Shown: positions 26,037 to 34,625 of the stretch, piece by piece
Layout: the number at the start of each line of letters is the position of its first letter
How positions within the stretch are numbered: the first letter of the stretch is position 1
Source of the DNA: CAWGQN01 sp963824885
GTDB lineage: Bacteria; Actinomycetota; Actinomycetes; Actinomycetales; Microbacteriaceae
Reading direction: 5' to 3'
Length of the DNA stretch: 64,000 nucleotides
Assembly: GCA_963824885.1 (NCBI GenBank)
Contig: CAWGQN010000005.1
Span: forward strand, 151,026-215,025
Notes under the pieces: generated by a model
The model's input: only the letters and a program-made list of their open reading frames with translations
Database searches by the model: none
Told to the model about the DNA's origin: nothing
Program-made: the position numbers and the translations under genes

Positions 26037-27442
26037 ACGGGGCGGCGGGTCATCGCGAGCGTGTCGAGTGCCGTATCGAGTTGTTCAATCGTGACCTCGC
26101 CTCGCGAGACGAAACCCAGGTCGACAACCGCGTCGCGAATCGTCTGGCCGGTGGACACCGAGTGCTTGGCAACGGTGGCCGCGGCGTCATAACCAATTAC
26201 GCGATTGAGAGGAGTCACGATTGACGGCGACGACTCGGCGAGCGCCCGCGCGTGATCGACGTTCGCGGTCAAGCCAGTGACCGTCTTGTTGGCGAGTGTC
26301 CGCGCTGACGCGGACAGCAGTCGGATTGATTCGAGCAGCGCTGTTCCCATGACGGGAACCGCAACGTTGAGTTCAAATGTTCCCGACGCACCCGACCAGG
26401 CAATTGTCGCGTCATTTCCAATGACCCGCGCGGCGACCATGAGCACGGCCTCGGGCATGACCGGGTTGACCTTTCCGGGCATGATGGACGAACCGGGCTG
26501 CAGGTCAGGAATGTTGAGTTCGCCGAGGCCGGTGTTGGGACCCGAACCCATCCAGCGAATGTCGTTGCATATCTTGGTGAGGCTCACCGCAATGACTCGG
26601 AGCGCTCCCGAGGTTTCTACCAGGGCGTCTCTTGCCCCTTGCGCTTCGAAGTGATTACGAGCCTCCGTGAGCGGCAGCGTTGTTTCTTCGGCGAGGAGCG
26701 ACACCACGCGCTCCGAAAAGCCGGCGGGAGTATTAATTCCGGTTCCAACGGCGGTGCCGCCCAGTGGCACTTCGGCGACGCGCGGGAGCGCGGAGCGCAC
26801 ACGCTCAATGCCCAGCCGAATTTGGGTCGCGTAGCCGTCGAACTCTTGACCGAGCGTCACGGGCGTCGCATCCATGAGGTGAGTTCGGCCCGCCTTCACG
26901 ACCGTGGCCCACTCGCTCGCTTTGGTTTCGAGCGCGTGGGCAAGGTGGTCGAGTGCTGGAATAAGGGAGTGGGTGAGCGCTCCCGTCACGGCGACGTGGA
27001 CGGACGTAGGAAATACGTCGTTCGACGATTGTGATGCGTTGACGTGATCGTTGGGGTGCACGGGATGGCCAAGTGATCGCGTGGCCAGGTGTGCGAGGAC
27101 CTCGTTCATATTCATGTTCGAGGAGGTTCCGCTTCCCGTCTGGTAGACATCGATCGGGAATTGGTCGTCGAGGGTTCCGCTCATGACGGTGTCGGCGGCG
27201 TCGGCAATTGCGGCGGCGATTTCTCCATCGAGCACTCCCAATTGTGCGTTTGCGCGCGCGGCAGCTTTTTTGATGTGAGCCAGCGCAACGATGTGCGCTG
27301 ATTCGAGCACCGTTCCCGAGATGGGAAAGTTTTCGATTGCTCGCTGCGTTTGCGCGCCGTATAGCGCAGAATCGGGAACGCGCACCTCGCCCATGGTGTC
27401 GTGTTCAATGCGGTAGCCACTGCTGTTGGGTGAGTTTGCCAC
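26033..27442 (-). CDS. fumC: Class II fumarate hydratase
   Basis: This TCA-cycle enzyme interconverts fumarate and malate. About 469 residues. Class II markers: TGSGTSSNMNMNEVLA, NDHVNASQSSNDVFPTSVH, AGRTHLMDATPVTLGQE, and the mobile loop GSSIMPGKVNPVMPE. I place the start at GTG 27442 (VANSPNSS), seven bases after AGGA; a GTG at 27466 has no ribosome site. The gene lies downstream of the carbonic anhydrase on the same strand with an 17-bp gap. Confidence 0.95.
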   Translation of the reverse strand: MANSPNSSGYRIEHDTMGEVRVPDSALYGAQTQRAIENFPISGTVLESAHIVALAHIKKAAARANAQLGVLDGEIAAAIADAADTVMSGTLDDQFPIDVYQTGSGTSSNMNMNEVLAHLATRSLGHPVHPNDHVNASQSSNDVFPTSVHVAVTGALTHSLIPALDHLAHALETKASEWATVVKAGRTHLMDATPVTLGQEFDGYATQIRLGIERVRSALPRVAEVPLGGTAVGTGINTPAGFSERVVSLLAEETTLPLTEARNHFEAQGARDALVETSGALRVIAVSLTKICNDIRWMGSGPNTGLGELNIPDLQPGSSIMPGKVNPVMPEAVLMVAARVIGNDATIAWSGASGTFELNVAVPVMGTALLESIRLLSASARTLANKTVTGLTANVDHARALAESSPSIVTPLNRVIGYDAAATVAKHSVSTGQTIRDAVVDLGFVSRGEVTIEQLDTALDTLAMTRRPV

Positions 27443-27459
27443 GGAGTAATCCTGTCTAT

Positions 27460-28131
27460 TTAGCACTTTTTGTTGTTTGTGTCGTTGTTTGGGGAGCCGG
27501 CCGTCACGCGCCCAAGAAGTATGTCGGGAACAATGAGTCCCTCGCTGAGGCGATAGTTTGCTCCGACCAGGGCAACTCTATTCGCTGCGATTGCGTTGCT
27601 AATGAGTTCCGAGTCGTTGAGAAGGCGCGAGACGGTTTCTCTCAAGTGTTCCCTCCCAACGAGCATCGCGTCCGCCGAATTCGAGGGGCTTGCGCGACGC
27701 ACTTTTTTGACGGCGGGGACGATTTGGTCGACTATCGCCGCAATGTGGGGAGGCAGGGTGGCAGGGTTCTCCATTTGCGTCTCGATTGCCGCGCGCACCG
27801 CGCCACACTCGTCGTGACCGAGAACGAGAATGAGCGGGACGTGGAGCACGTCGACCGCGTATTCGAGCGATCCGAGAACGGAATCCGACACGACCTGCCC
27901 CGCGTTGCGCACGACGAACAAATCGCCGAGGCCGAGGTCGAAAATTATTTCGGCGGCGAGTCGTGAGTCACTACAACCGAAGAGAGCAGCGACGGGTTGT
28001 TGTTGTCCCGCGAGTTCATTTCGTCGGTCGACATCTTGTCGGGGGTGGAGCGGATTTCCGCGAATAAATCGTGCGTTGCCGCGCTCGAGCTCGCGCCACA
28101 CCGCCGCCGGCGTCCGCGTCGAGTCCGTCAC
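27460..28131 (-). CDS. Beta-class carbonic anhydrase
   Basis: The 223-residue zinc enzyme interconverts CO2 and bicarbonate. Zinc ligands and the active-site dyad are present: FGCSDSRLAAE (Cys, Asp-x-Arg) and LVLGHDECGAVRAAI (His-x2-Cys), with VVRNAGQVV between. The start is GTG 28131, which overlaps the stop of the DUF4245 gene (GTGA), so the two are coupled. A longer frame upstream is just read-through of the DUF4245 region. Confidence 0.93.
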   Translation of the reverse strand: MTDSTRTPAAVWRELERGNARFIRGNPLHPRQDVDRRNELAGQQQPVAALFGCSDSRLAAEIIFDLGLGDLFVVRNAGQVVSDSVLGSLEYAVDVLHVPLILVLGHDECGAVRAAIETQMENPATLPPHIAAIVDQIVPAVKKVRRASPSNSADAMLVGREHLRETVSRLLNDSELISNAIAANRVALVGANYRLSEGLIVPDILLGRVTAGSPNNDTNNKKC

Positions 28132-28787
28132 CGAGCGCCCTCTCGGCCACGATCCGCGTCCCTCATCAGGGCCGAGGCGAGAATGCGAAATTCGGCGGGG
28201 TCGGCCGTACCCGCGAGAACGTACGTGCTCGCGCGCGCCTCGGTAACGAGCGCGTATTTCACGTTTCCCACGTCGCGTTCGACCGAGCGATTGTCGTACA
28301 TTGTCCACTCACTACCGTCGACCACGATGGGTCCGGTCGCCGAACTGTTTGCGAGTTGCGTCGCGAGCCACCGGTGGTCAGCGTCAAATCCCTGAGTCAA
28401 CTCGATGAACTGTTTGTGGGGGGTAATGAACCCGACGTGCCACGATCGAATTCCGTCGCTTGCGTCGCTACGAATCGTCGCGAAATTTGAGCGCCAGCCA
28501 TCGGGCAGTGTTGGAACCGCGAGCGTGTGCGGGAAACCCGATTGGGCGTTCGCCGCCACCGACACAAAATCAATAGACTTCATGATCGGCTCGTCGGCAC
28601 GCGGAACGAGGAGCACCATCGCAAGCGCGACGCCGAGCGTTGCAATGAGAGACAAGACGAGGTTGTTGGCGGTCATCCGCGCTCGGTGGGTGCGCGAGCT
28701 CTCGGCGAGGCGATCCGCCGTCTCATCGGCGGTTTCGGGGCGACCGAGCTCGGCGACGACCCGCGGAACTCGGTTCGCCCGGCGCAT
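28128..28787 (-). CDS. DUF4245 family membrane-anchored protein
   Basis: The 219-residue protein has a cytoplasmic basic/acidic N-terminus (about 1-40), one span (about residues 41-62, LVLSLIATLGVALAMVLLVP) and an exported domain with WRSNFATIRSDASDGIRSWHVGFITP and WTMYDNRSVERDVGN. This pattern and the location between xseB and carbonic anhydrase match DUF4245, an actinobacterial family of unknown function. Its ATG overlaps the xseB stop (TAATG). Confidence 0.85.
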   Translation of the reverse strand: MRRANRVPRVVAELGRPETADETADRLAESSRTHRARMTANNLVLSLIATLGVALAMVLLVPRADEPIMKSIDFVSVAANAQSGFPHTLAVPTLPDGWRSNFATIRSDASDGIRSWHVGFITPHKQFIELTQGFDADHRWLATQLANSSATGPIVVDGSEWTMYDNRSVERDVGNVKYALVTEARASTYVLAGTADPAEFRILASALMRDADRGREGAR

Positions 28788-29077
28788 TATTCGGATGGGG
28801 CTTGAGCGGTATCGTCGCGAGGCGCTTCGGAGCTCTGCGCTTGATTTTCAAAGTCGGTGATCGCCGTGTTGTTCCCGCGCGCCGCGTCAAGGCGGGCTTT
28901 CGCACCGATAAGCCACTCTTCGCACCGCCGGGCAAGTGCTTCGCCACGCTCCCACAACTGAATCGATTCTTCGAGTGTTGACGAACCCTGCTCGAGTCGG
29001 TTGACAACCGCGACGAGCTCGTCGCGGGCTTGCTCGTAGCTCAGCACGGAGACGTCGGCGGAGGGCACGGTTGGCAT
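28787..29077 (-). CDS. xseB: Exodeoxyribonuclease VII small subunit
   Basis: The 96-residue small subunit pairs with XseA in single-strand-specific exonuclease VII. The family pattern is clear: LSYEQARDELVAVVNRLEQGSSTLEESIQLWERGEALARRCEEWL (read here in pieces, about residues 12-55), followed by a disordered acidic tail. It lies 42 bp after xseA. Confidence 0.92.
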   Translation of the reverse strand: MPTVPSADVSVLSYEQARDELVAVVNRLEQGSSTLEESIQLWERGEALARRCEEWLIGAKARLDAARGNNTAITDFENQAQSSEAPRDDTAQAPSE

Positions 29078-29119
29078 TCTAGCGGTTTTAGGCGCGCGTT
29101 AGGCTCATCGCGTGCCGCG

Positions 29120-30364
29120 TCAGAGCGGGCCCTTCGACGTTGCGGTGACGCGTCCGTCGGCCATTGTGAGCACAAGCTGCTCGCCGGTGGGAGCGTCGAC
29201 GGTCGTCCGCGCGATTGATCCGTCCGTCCGTTGGACAATTGCGTACCCACGTTCGAGCGTGCGCGTGGGCGACAGCGCGTGCAATTGTCTGCGGAGCTCC
29301 GCGGTCGCGATTGTCGACCGTTCGATTACCCGATCCGCGAGGTCTACGCCACGGGAAACGACGTGAGTGAGATCGTCCGCTCGCGCGTCGACAATGTGAC
29401 CGTAGTGGGCGAGCGACGGTCGTGATCGAAGCTGGCCAATTCGATCGACCTCGGTGCCGACGAGGGAATTGACGCGCAGGGTGATGCGCAATCGCGCTTG
29501 CTGCACGCGCGTCAACTCGTCGGCCACGTCGGGCACGACCCGTTTGGCCGCGTCGGTCGGAGTAGACGCGCGCACGTCGGCAACCTCGTCGAGAAGCGGG
29601 CGATCAGCCTCGTGGCCAATCGCACTGACGACGGGCGTCGCGCACGCCACTGCCGCACGCACGAGCGACTCATCGCTGAACCCGAGAAGGTTTTGAAGAT
29701 CGCCCCCGCCGCGCGCGACGATAATGACATCGACGTTGGGGTCAGCGTCGAGATCGCGCAGCGCCGCAATCACCTCGGCAACGACCCGCTCGCCCTGCAC
29801 TGCCGCATGAACCGTGCGGAATCGGACGGTCGGCCAACGAAGTCGAGCATTACGAAGCACGTCCTGTTCAGCGTCGGAGTCTTTACCGGTAATCAAGCCG
29901 ATGCACGCCGGCAAGAAAGGGAGGGGTTTTTTGAGCGCGGGGGCAAAAAGGCCCTCGGCCGCGAGGGACGCGCGAAGTCGTTCGAGCCGTTCGAGAAGAT
30001 CGCCGAGCCCCACGTGTCTCATGTCAAAGACCCGCATCGAAAGCGTGCCGCCCTTGACCCAATAATTGGGCTTCACGAGGGCGACGACGCGATCACCGAG
30101 CGCGAGAGTCGTGGGCATCGTTGCACGAACCGACGACCACACAGTAAAAGAGACTGTCGCGTCAATCGTGAGATCTTTGAGCTTGCCGTAGACGTTTCCG
30201 CCGCTGACGCCCCACTGCGTTATTTCGCCTTCGACCCACGCCGTTCCGAGACGGTCAATGTACCCCTTGATTTTGGTCGATAGCATCCCGACGGGCCACG
30301 GTTTTTCAGCGCTCGCCGGGGTATCGCCGCTCGCGGGTGGCCGGCTAGTGGGGTCGTTGCCCAT
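29120..30364 (-). CDS. xseA: Exodeoxyribonuclease VII large subunit
   Basis: The 414-residue large subunit digests single-stranded DNA in both directions. It has an N-terminal OB-fold (WVEGEITQWGVSGGNVYGKLKD), then the catalytic domain with PFLPACIGLITGKDSDAEQD, VDVIIVARGGGDLQNLLGFSDE and VVSAIGHEADRPLLDEVADVRASTPTDAA. I chose ATG 30364 because GGAG lies nine bases upstream; a longer frame would start inside the divergent ispH leader. Confidence 0.94.
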   Translation of the reverse strand: MGNDPTSRPPASGDTPASAEKPWPVGMLSTKIKGYIDRLGTAWVEGEITQWGVSGGNVYGKLKDLTIDATVSFTVWSSVRATMPTTLALGDRVVALVKPNYWVKGGTLSMRVFDMRHVGLGDLLERLERLRASLAAEGLFAPALKKPLPFLPACIGLITGKDSDAEQDVLRNARLRWPTVRFRTVHAAVQGERVVAEVIAALRDLDADPNVDVIIVARGGGDLQNLLGFSDESLVRAAVACATPVVSAIGHEADRPLLDEVADVRASTPTDAAKRVVPDVADELTRVQQARLRITLRVNSLVGTEVDRIGQLRSRPSLAHYGHIVDARADDLTHVVSRGVDLADRVIERSTIATAELRRQLHALSPTRTLERGYAIVQRTDGSIARTTVDAPTGEQLVLTMADGRVTATSKGPL

Positions 30365-30412
30365 CGCACATTCTCCGCACTCGTGGGTGACGCTGCCGCG
30401 TAGAATGGTCGA

Positions 30413-31480
30413 GTGAGCCACATCAGCAACGGGGTCGTTAACCTGTCGACGCCGCCAATTCCGGCGTCACGAAACAGGCTACGGGATATTCCGGTTGACG
30501 GGCCCAAGAGAGTATTTCTCGCCGCGCCCCGCGGGTACTGCGCGGGGGTTGATCGCGCGGTAATTGCGGTTGACAAGGCACTTGAACACTATGGCGCGCC
30601 GATCTACGTTCGAAAACAAATCGTGCACAATGCGCACGTGGTAGCGACCCTCGAAGAGCGCGGCGCGATCTTCGTGGACGACGTCGACGAGGTTCCCGCG
30701 GGTTCGCACGTCGTGTTCAGCGCACACGGCGTCTCGCCCGCGGTCGTTCAATCGGCGGCACAGCGAGGATTGCATGCGATTGATGCGACGTGTCCGCTCG
30801 TGACAAAGGTTCATCGAGAAGCGGTGCGCTTTGCGCGCGACGACTTCGAGATTTTATTGATTGGCCACGAGGGCCACGAAGAGATTGAAGGGACGGCTGG
30901 AGAGGCTCCCGATCACGTGACGCTCATCACGAGTCCCGACGATGTTGCGTCTGTTGAGGTGAAAGACCCAGAAAAGGTTGTGTGGCTGTCTCAAACAACG
31001 CTTTCGGTTGACGAGACGATGGAGACGGTGCGGCGCCTTCGCGAGCGGTTTCCCGCGCTGAAAGACCCGCCGAGTGACGATATTTGCTACGCGACTCAGA
31101 ATCGACAGGTCGCCATCAAAAAGGTCGCGGAACACGCACAACTTGTCATTGTTGTCGGGTCTGCGAACTCGTCAAATTCGGTTCGTTTGGTTGAAGTTGC
31201 GCTAGAAAACGGCGCGCAAGCCGCGCATCGAATTGACTACTCGAGTGAAATGAAGCAAGAGTGGTTCGATTCAGTCGCGAGCGTCGGAGTCACTAGCGGC
31301 GCATCGGTACCCGAATCGCTCGTGCAAGCGGTCCTCAGTGACCTCGCTGATGCCGGGTACACCGACGTTCACGACATTGTGACCGCCGAGGAAGACCTCG
31401 TCTTTTCGCTCCCAAGAGAGCTGCGACGTGATCAGTCGGGAACCCTCGATTCGCGAGCGCTCGGCGGCAGGAGCATTTAA
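30413..31480 (+). CDS. ispH: 4-hydroxy-3-methylbut-2-enyl diphosphate reductase
   Basis: IspH makes IPP and DMAPP in the last step of the MEP isoprenoid pathway using a 4Fe-4S cluster. The three cluster cysteines are seen: APRGYCAGVDRAV, IDATCPLVTKVH and DDICYATQNRQ. Other markers are KQIVHNAHVV, FSAHGVSP and GSANSSNSVRLVE. Start is GTG with a weak ribosome site. It is divergent from xseA, which is the usual order in actinobacteria. The product feeds the uppS-made carrier lipid. Confidence 0.95.
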   Translation: MSHISNGVVNLSTPPIPASRNRLRDIPVDGPKRVFLAAPRGYCAGVDRAVIAVDKALEHYGAPIYVRKQIVHNAHVVATLEERGAIFVDDVDEVPAGSHVVFSAHGVSPAVVQSAAQRGLHAIDATCPLVTKVHREAVRFARDDFEILLIGHEGHEEIEGTAGEAPDHVTLITSPDDVASVEVKDPEKVVWLSQTTLSVDETMETVRRLRERFPALKDPPSDDICYATQNRQVAIKKVAEHAQLVIVVGSANSSNSVRLVEVALENGAQAAHRIDYSSEMKQEWFDSVASVGVTSGASVPESLVQAVLSDLADAGYTDVHDIVTAEEDLVFSLPRELRRDQSGTLDSRALGGRSI

Positions 31481-31719
31481 AACGCGTCAACCGGCCTTTC
31501 TCGTGCCGAAGTGCCTGATTATTAGCCGTTCGGGAGCGATATACGCGGTCGTCGCGCGGTCCTGAACGGGGTTGTCGTGTGGCTCTGGTCGTACGCGTGC
31601 GTCATTCGTTAGGAGTATGTCGTTATTCGAACTATCGCTCTGTGGGTGGATGTGGGGGTGTTGTGGGGTTCATAGTGTGGTGTGCGGGGGTGTCCGATTG
31701 GTTCTTTTTTTGATGGATT

Positions 31720-32691
31720 GTGGGTGTGGTTGTGATTGAGGCTGTTGGGTTGTCGAAGTGTTTTGGGTCGAAGGTTGCTGTTGATGGGGTGTCGTTTGGT
31801 GTGCGTCCGGGGGTGGTGACGGGGTTTTTGGGTCCGAATGGTGCGGGGAAGTCGACGACGATGCGGATGATTGTGGGGTTGGATCGTCCGTCGTCGGGTT
31901 CGGTGACGGTGAATGGTCGGTCGTTTGTGTTGTCGCGGTCGCCGTTGCGTGAGGTGGGGGCGTTGTTGGATGCGAAGGCTGCTCATCCGGGTCGGTCGGC
32001 GGTGAATCATTTGCGGGCGGTTGCGGCGACGGGGGGTATTGGTCGTGCGCGGGTGCGTGAGGTGATTGAGATGACGGGGTTGGGTTCTGTTGCGAAGAAG
32101 CGGGTGAAGGGTTTTTCGTTGGGGATGGGGCAGCGGTTGGGGATTGCGACGGCGTTGTTGGGGGATCCGGGGACGTTGATTTTGGATGAGCCGGTGAATG
32201 GTTTGGATCCGGAGGGTGTGTTGTGGGTGCGTGAGTTGTTGCGTTCTCTTGCTTCGGAGGGTCGGACGGTGATGTTGTCGTCTCATTTGATGTCGGAGAT
32301 GCAGCAGACGGCGGATCATTTGATTGTTATTGGTCGGGGTCGGGTGTTGGCGGATGCGCCGATGAAGGAGATTGTGGCTCGTGCGTCGCGGGATGCGGTG
32401 CGGTTGCGCAGTCCTCAGGCGGTGGAGTTTTCTCGCACGTTGGCGGGTCCGGGGGTGTCGGTGTCGAGTACGGATACGACGTCTCTGGAGGTTGTGGGTT
32501 TGAGTGTGGAGAAGATTGCTGCTGCTGCGGCGCAAGCGGGGGTGGTGTTGCACGAGTTGACGCCGGTTGCTGCGTCTTTGGAGGATGCGTATTTTGAGTT
32601 GACGAATGATGAGGTCGAGTACCGGTCGTCGAGCGCGTCTGATGGTGTGAAGGGTTCTGCTGGGTCGAGCACGAAGGCGGGTGCGCGATGA
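31720..32691 (+). CDS. ABC-2 type transporter ATP-binding protein
   Basis: The 323-residue ATPase serves the four permeases that follow. Walker A is GPNGAGKST (about residue 39), the signature is FSLGMGQRLGIATALLG (about 137), Walker B is LILDEPVNGLDPEG, and the H-loop is LSSHLMSEM. The C-terminal domain (from about 215) is of the drug-exporter/YadG-CcmA type, ending in a Ser-rich tail. Third codon positions are strongly G or T (GTG, TTG, GCG, GGT), unlike the permeases downstream. The GTG start at 31720 is uncertain; GTG 31726 and 31732 are alternatives and none has a strong ribosome site. It overlaps the first permease start (ATGA). Confidence 0.9.
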   Translation: MGVVVIEAVGLSKCFGSKVAVDGVSFGVRPGVVTGFLGPNGAGKSTTMRMIVGLDRPSSGSVTVNGRSFVLSRSPLREVGALLDAKAAHPGRSAVNHLRAVAATGGIGRARVREVIEMTGLGSVAKKRVKGFSLGMGQRLGIATALLGDPGTLILDEPVNGLDPEGVLWVRELLRSLASEGRTVMLSSHLMSEMQQTADHLIVIGRGRVLADAPMKEIVARASRDAVRLRSPQAVEFSRTLAGPGVSVSSTDTTSLEVVGLSVEKIAAAAAQAGVVLHELTPVAASLEDAYFELTNDEVEYRSSSASDGVKGSAGSSTKAGAR

Positions 32692-33563
32692 GTGCGACAA
32701 CACCAGCGGTCTCTTCGACGGCTCACGGTACTCATGCTGGGGTGGGAGCTGCGACGTTTGCCGGGAACCTGAAATCGGAGTGGATTAAACTCACGACGGT
32801 CCGGTCCACGATCTGGTCGTTGATCATTCTGACCGTCGTCACCCTCGGGCTCGCTGCGCTGATCGGCAGCACTGATGAGGGGGTGGGTCGGTCCTCGTAT
32901 GAATTGATCCGAAGCGTAACGACAACTAACGCGTTCGGGTCTATCTCGTTGACATGCCTCGTGGTCGCGGTTCTCGGGGTACTGTTTTCGGCGGGCGAGT
33001 ACGGGACGGGCAGTATCCGGTCGACAATGACGGCAACCCCGCGCAGGCTCCCCGTGTTCTGGGCGAAAATCGGGGTCCTCGGACTCACCACCTTCGCCTT
33101 CGCCTTTGTTGTGTTGATCGCATCGGTCGCAATTGTCTCGAATTTTTACGCTCAACACGGCGGGCTCGGCGCGACTGATCCCGGTTCTATCCTTTTGGAC
33201 CCGGTTGTGATTGGCGTGGCATGTGCTGCGGCAGGGTACCTCGCGTTGACGGCGACGTTCGCACTCGCAATCGGGTTCGTCGTCCGAAGCGTTTCCGCAG
33301 CAATTTCCATCGTGGTCGGACTCCTCTTCGTCATCCCCATCATCGTGGAGATTTTGGGAGAGAAAATTCGTTGGCTCGCCGACGTTTCTGTCTACCAATT
33401 TGCGGCCGCTGGGAGATTTATGCGGTCGATTCCAATCTCCGGCCCCTCAAGCCACGAGCAGGGCGGGACGCTAGAACCATGGCAGGGCACACTCGTCGTT
33501 CTCGCGTGGGTCGCCGTGACAACCGTCATTGCAGCGGTTCTCGTGAAGAACAAAGACGCATAA
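32688..33563 (+). CDS. ABC-2 type permease, tandem copy 1
   Basis: The 291-residue permease has six spans and shares with the next three genes the N-terminal LKSEWIKLTTVRSTIWSLII, the mid-protein LFSAGEYGTGSIRSTMTA followed by TPRRLPVFWAK, and the C-terminal hydrophobic end. Its ATG overlaps the ATPase stop, so these two are coupled. It carries an N-terminal Thr/Ser tail. The cargo is unknown; related ATPase-permease pairs export drugs, lantibiotics or lipids. Confidence 0.88.
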   Translation: MSATTPAVSSTAHGTHAGVGAATFAGNLKSEWIKLTTVRSTIWSLIILTVVTLGLAALIGSTDEGVGRSSYELIRSVTTTNAFGSISLTCLVVAVLGVLFSAGEYGTGSIRSTMTATPRRLPVFWAKIGVLGLTTFAFAFVVLIASVAIVSNFYAQHGGLGATDPGSILLDPVVIGVACAAAGYLALTATFALAIGFVVRSVSAAISIVVGLLFVIPIIVEILGEKIRWLADVSVYQFAAAGRFMRSIPISGPSSHEQGGTLEPWQGTLVVLAWVAVTTVIAAVLVKNKDA

Positions 33564-33600
33564 ACCGCGAGAAAGCACCAACACAGATCGGTCACGAACG

Positions 33601-33657
33601 ATGACTGACACCACGAACACGGCTGATACAACCACCACGAAAGCGAGTGCCCGATGA
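33601..33657 (+). other. 18-codon vestigial ORF before permease copy 2
   Basis: The peptide MTDTTNTADTTTTKASAR ends in a TGA that overlaps the permease 2 ATG. Its end (Thr-Lys-Ala-Ser-Ala-Arg) matches the C-terminus of the ATPase (Thr-Lys-Ala-Gly-Ala-Arg), and the junction DNA ACGAAAGCGAGTGCCCGATG parallels the ATPase/permease-1 junction. It looks like a leftover of a duplicated ATPase 3' end and now probably works only as a translational coupler. Confidence 0.5.
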
Positions 33658-34529
33658 GCACCACAACAGTTACTGTCTCCCCCCGCCGCGCCCACGGCCC
33701 GGCCAACCCGGCAACCCTTGCTGGAAATCTGAAATCGGAGTGGATTAAGCTCACGACCGTCAGGTCCACGATCTGGACACTGATCATCCTCGCCGTCGTT
33801 ACACTCGGGTTAACCGCACTCACGGGGATGGAGTACCTGAAGGAGATGGGGTCGAGATCAGGGACAACAGGCTCTTCTGACGCGTGGCGAAGCTCGATAG
33901 TGGGCACGGCCCTTCTTCCTATGTCGATGACGTGCCTCGCGGTTGCGGTTCTCGGGGTACTGTTTTCGGCGGGTGAGTATGGGACGGGCAGTATCCGGTC
34001 CACCATGACGGCGACTCCGCGCCGACTTCCAATGTTGTGGGCGAAAACGATTGTTCTTGGCCTCACAACATTCGTCTTCGGATTCATTGTGTCACTCGGG
34101 TCAGTCTCGATCATTTCCGCGTTGTACACCACGCGCCCCATGCCCGAGGGGGTCGACCCAGAATCGCTCGCCGTTGACCCGGTTGTTGTGGGCGCCGTTT
34201 GCGGTGCTGCTGGGTTCCTCGCGTTGACAGCGATCTTCGCGCTAGCAATCGGGTTCGTCGTCCGCAACGTCGCAGCGGCAATCGCCATCGTTGTCGGAAT
34301 CTTCTTCGTTATCCCCATCACGATCGGCCTGTTGAATAACTCCGTCAATTGGCTCAAGGACATCGCCGTGTACCAATTCACGGAAAGTGGGAAATTCATG
34401 CATTCGATCCCCGATGGCGACCCTCTCCCGAACACATTGGAACCCTGGCAAGGAACGCTGGTCGTTCTCACATGGACCGTCGTCTCGGTCGCCATCGCAG
34501 CAGTCCTCCTGAAGAGCAAGGACGCCTAA
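33654..34529 (+). CDS. ABC-2 type permease, tandem copy 2
   Basis: The 291-residue paralogue of copy 1 has the same LKSEWIKLTTVRSTIW start after a short tail (MSTTTVTVSPRRAHG), a loop of about 30 residues after the first span (MEYLKEMGSRSGTTGSSDAW) and the GEYGTGSIRSTMTA block. Six spans are predicted. The closest relative appears to be copy 3, whose first 15 residues are nearly the same. Confidence 0.88.
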   Translation: MSTTTVTVSPRRAHGPANPATLAGNLKSEWIKLTTVRSTIWTLIILAVVTLGLTALTGMEYLKEMGSRSGTTGSSDAWRSSIVGTALLPMSMTCLAVAVLGVLFSAGEYGTGSIRSTMTATPRRLPMLWAKTIVLGLTTFVFGFIVSLGSVSIISALYTTRPMPEGVDPESLAVDPVVVGAVCGAAGFLALTAIFALAIGFVVRNVAAAIAIVVGIFFVIPITIGLLNNSVNWLKDIAVYQFTESGKFMHSIPDGDPLPNTLEPWQGTLVVLTWTVVSVAIAAVLLKSKDA

Positions 34530-34558
34530 ACCAGCAAGCAGCGGGATGACACAAATCT

Positions 34559-34590
34559 CGTCACGATCTCCAGAACGCAGCCTGGAGAAA
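34559..34590 (+). repeat. 32-bp direct repeat, copy A, between permeases 2 and 3
   Basis: It starts CGTCACGATCTCC and ends CAGCCTGGAGAAA, and is identical to the stretch between permeases 3 and 4. It supports recent tandem duplication of a permease-plus-spacer unit. CTCCAG and CTGGAG inside it can pair as a small hairpin. Confidence 0.85.
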
Positions 34591-34625
34591 CACGCCTACA
34601 AAACATTACGAAAGCAGAAGCCCTG

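Noticed and set aside
27460..28308. Longer carbonic anhydrase with an extra 59-residue N-terminus
   Set aside because: The extension overlaps the DUF4245 coding sequence and is Arg-rich nonsense; the GTG at 28131 overlapping the DUF4245 stop is a typical coupled start.
31615..31737. Small Cys/Trp-rich ORF before the ABC ATPase (AGGAGT directly at an ATG)
   Set aside because: The ribosome site is too close to the start and the composition reflects G/T-rich DNA; no support as a leader peptide.
31609..32703. A 364-codon open frame on the minus strand opposite the ABC ATPase
   Set aside because: Its product is a low-complexity Arg/His/Thr/Pro string caused by the G/T-rich codons of the real gene; no domain or ribosome site.
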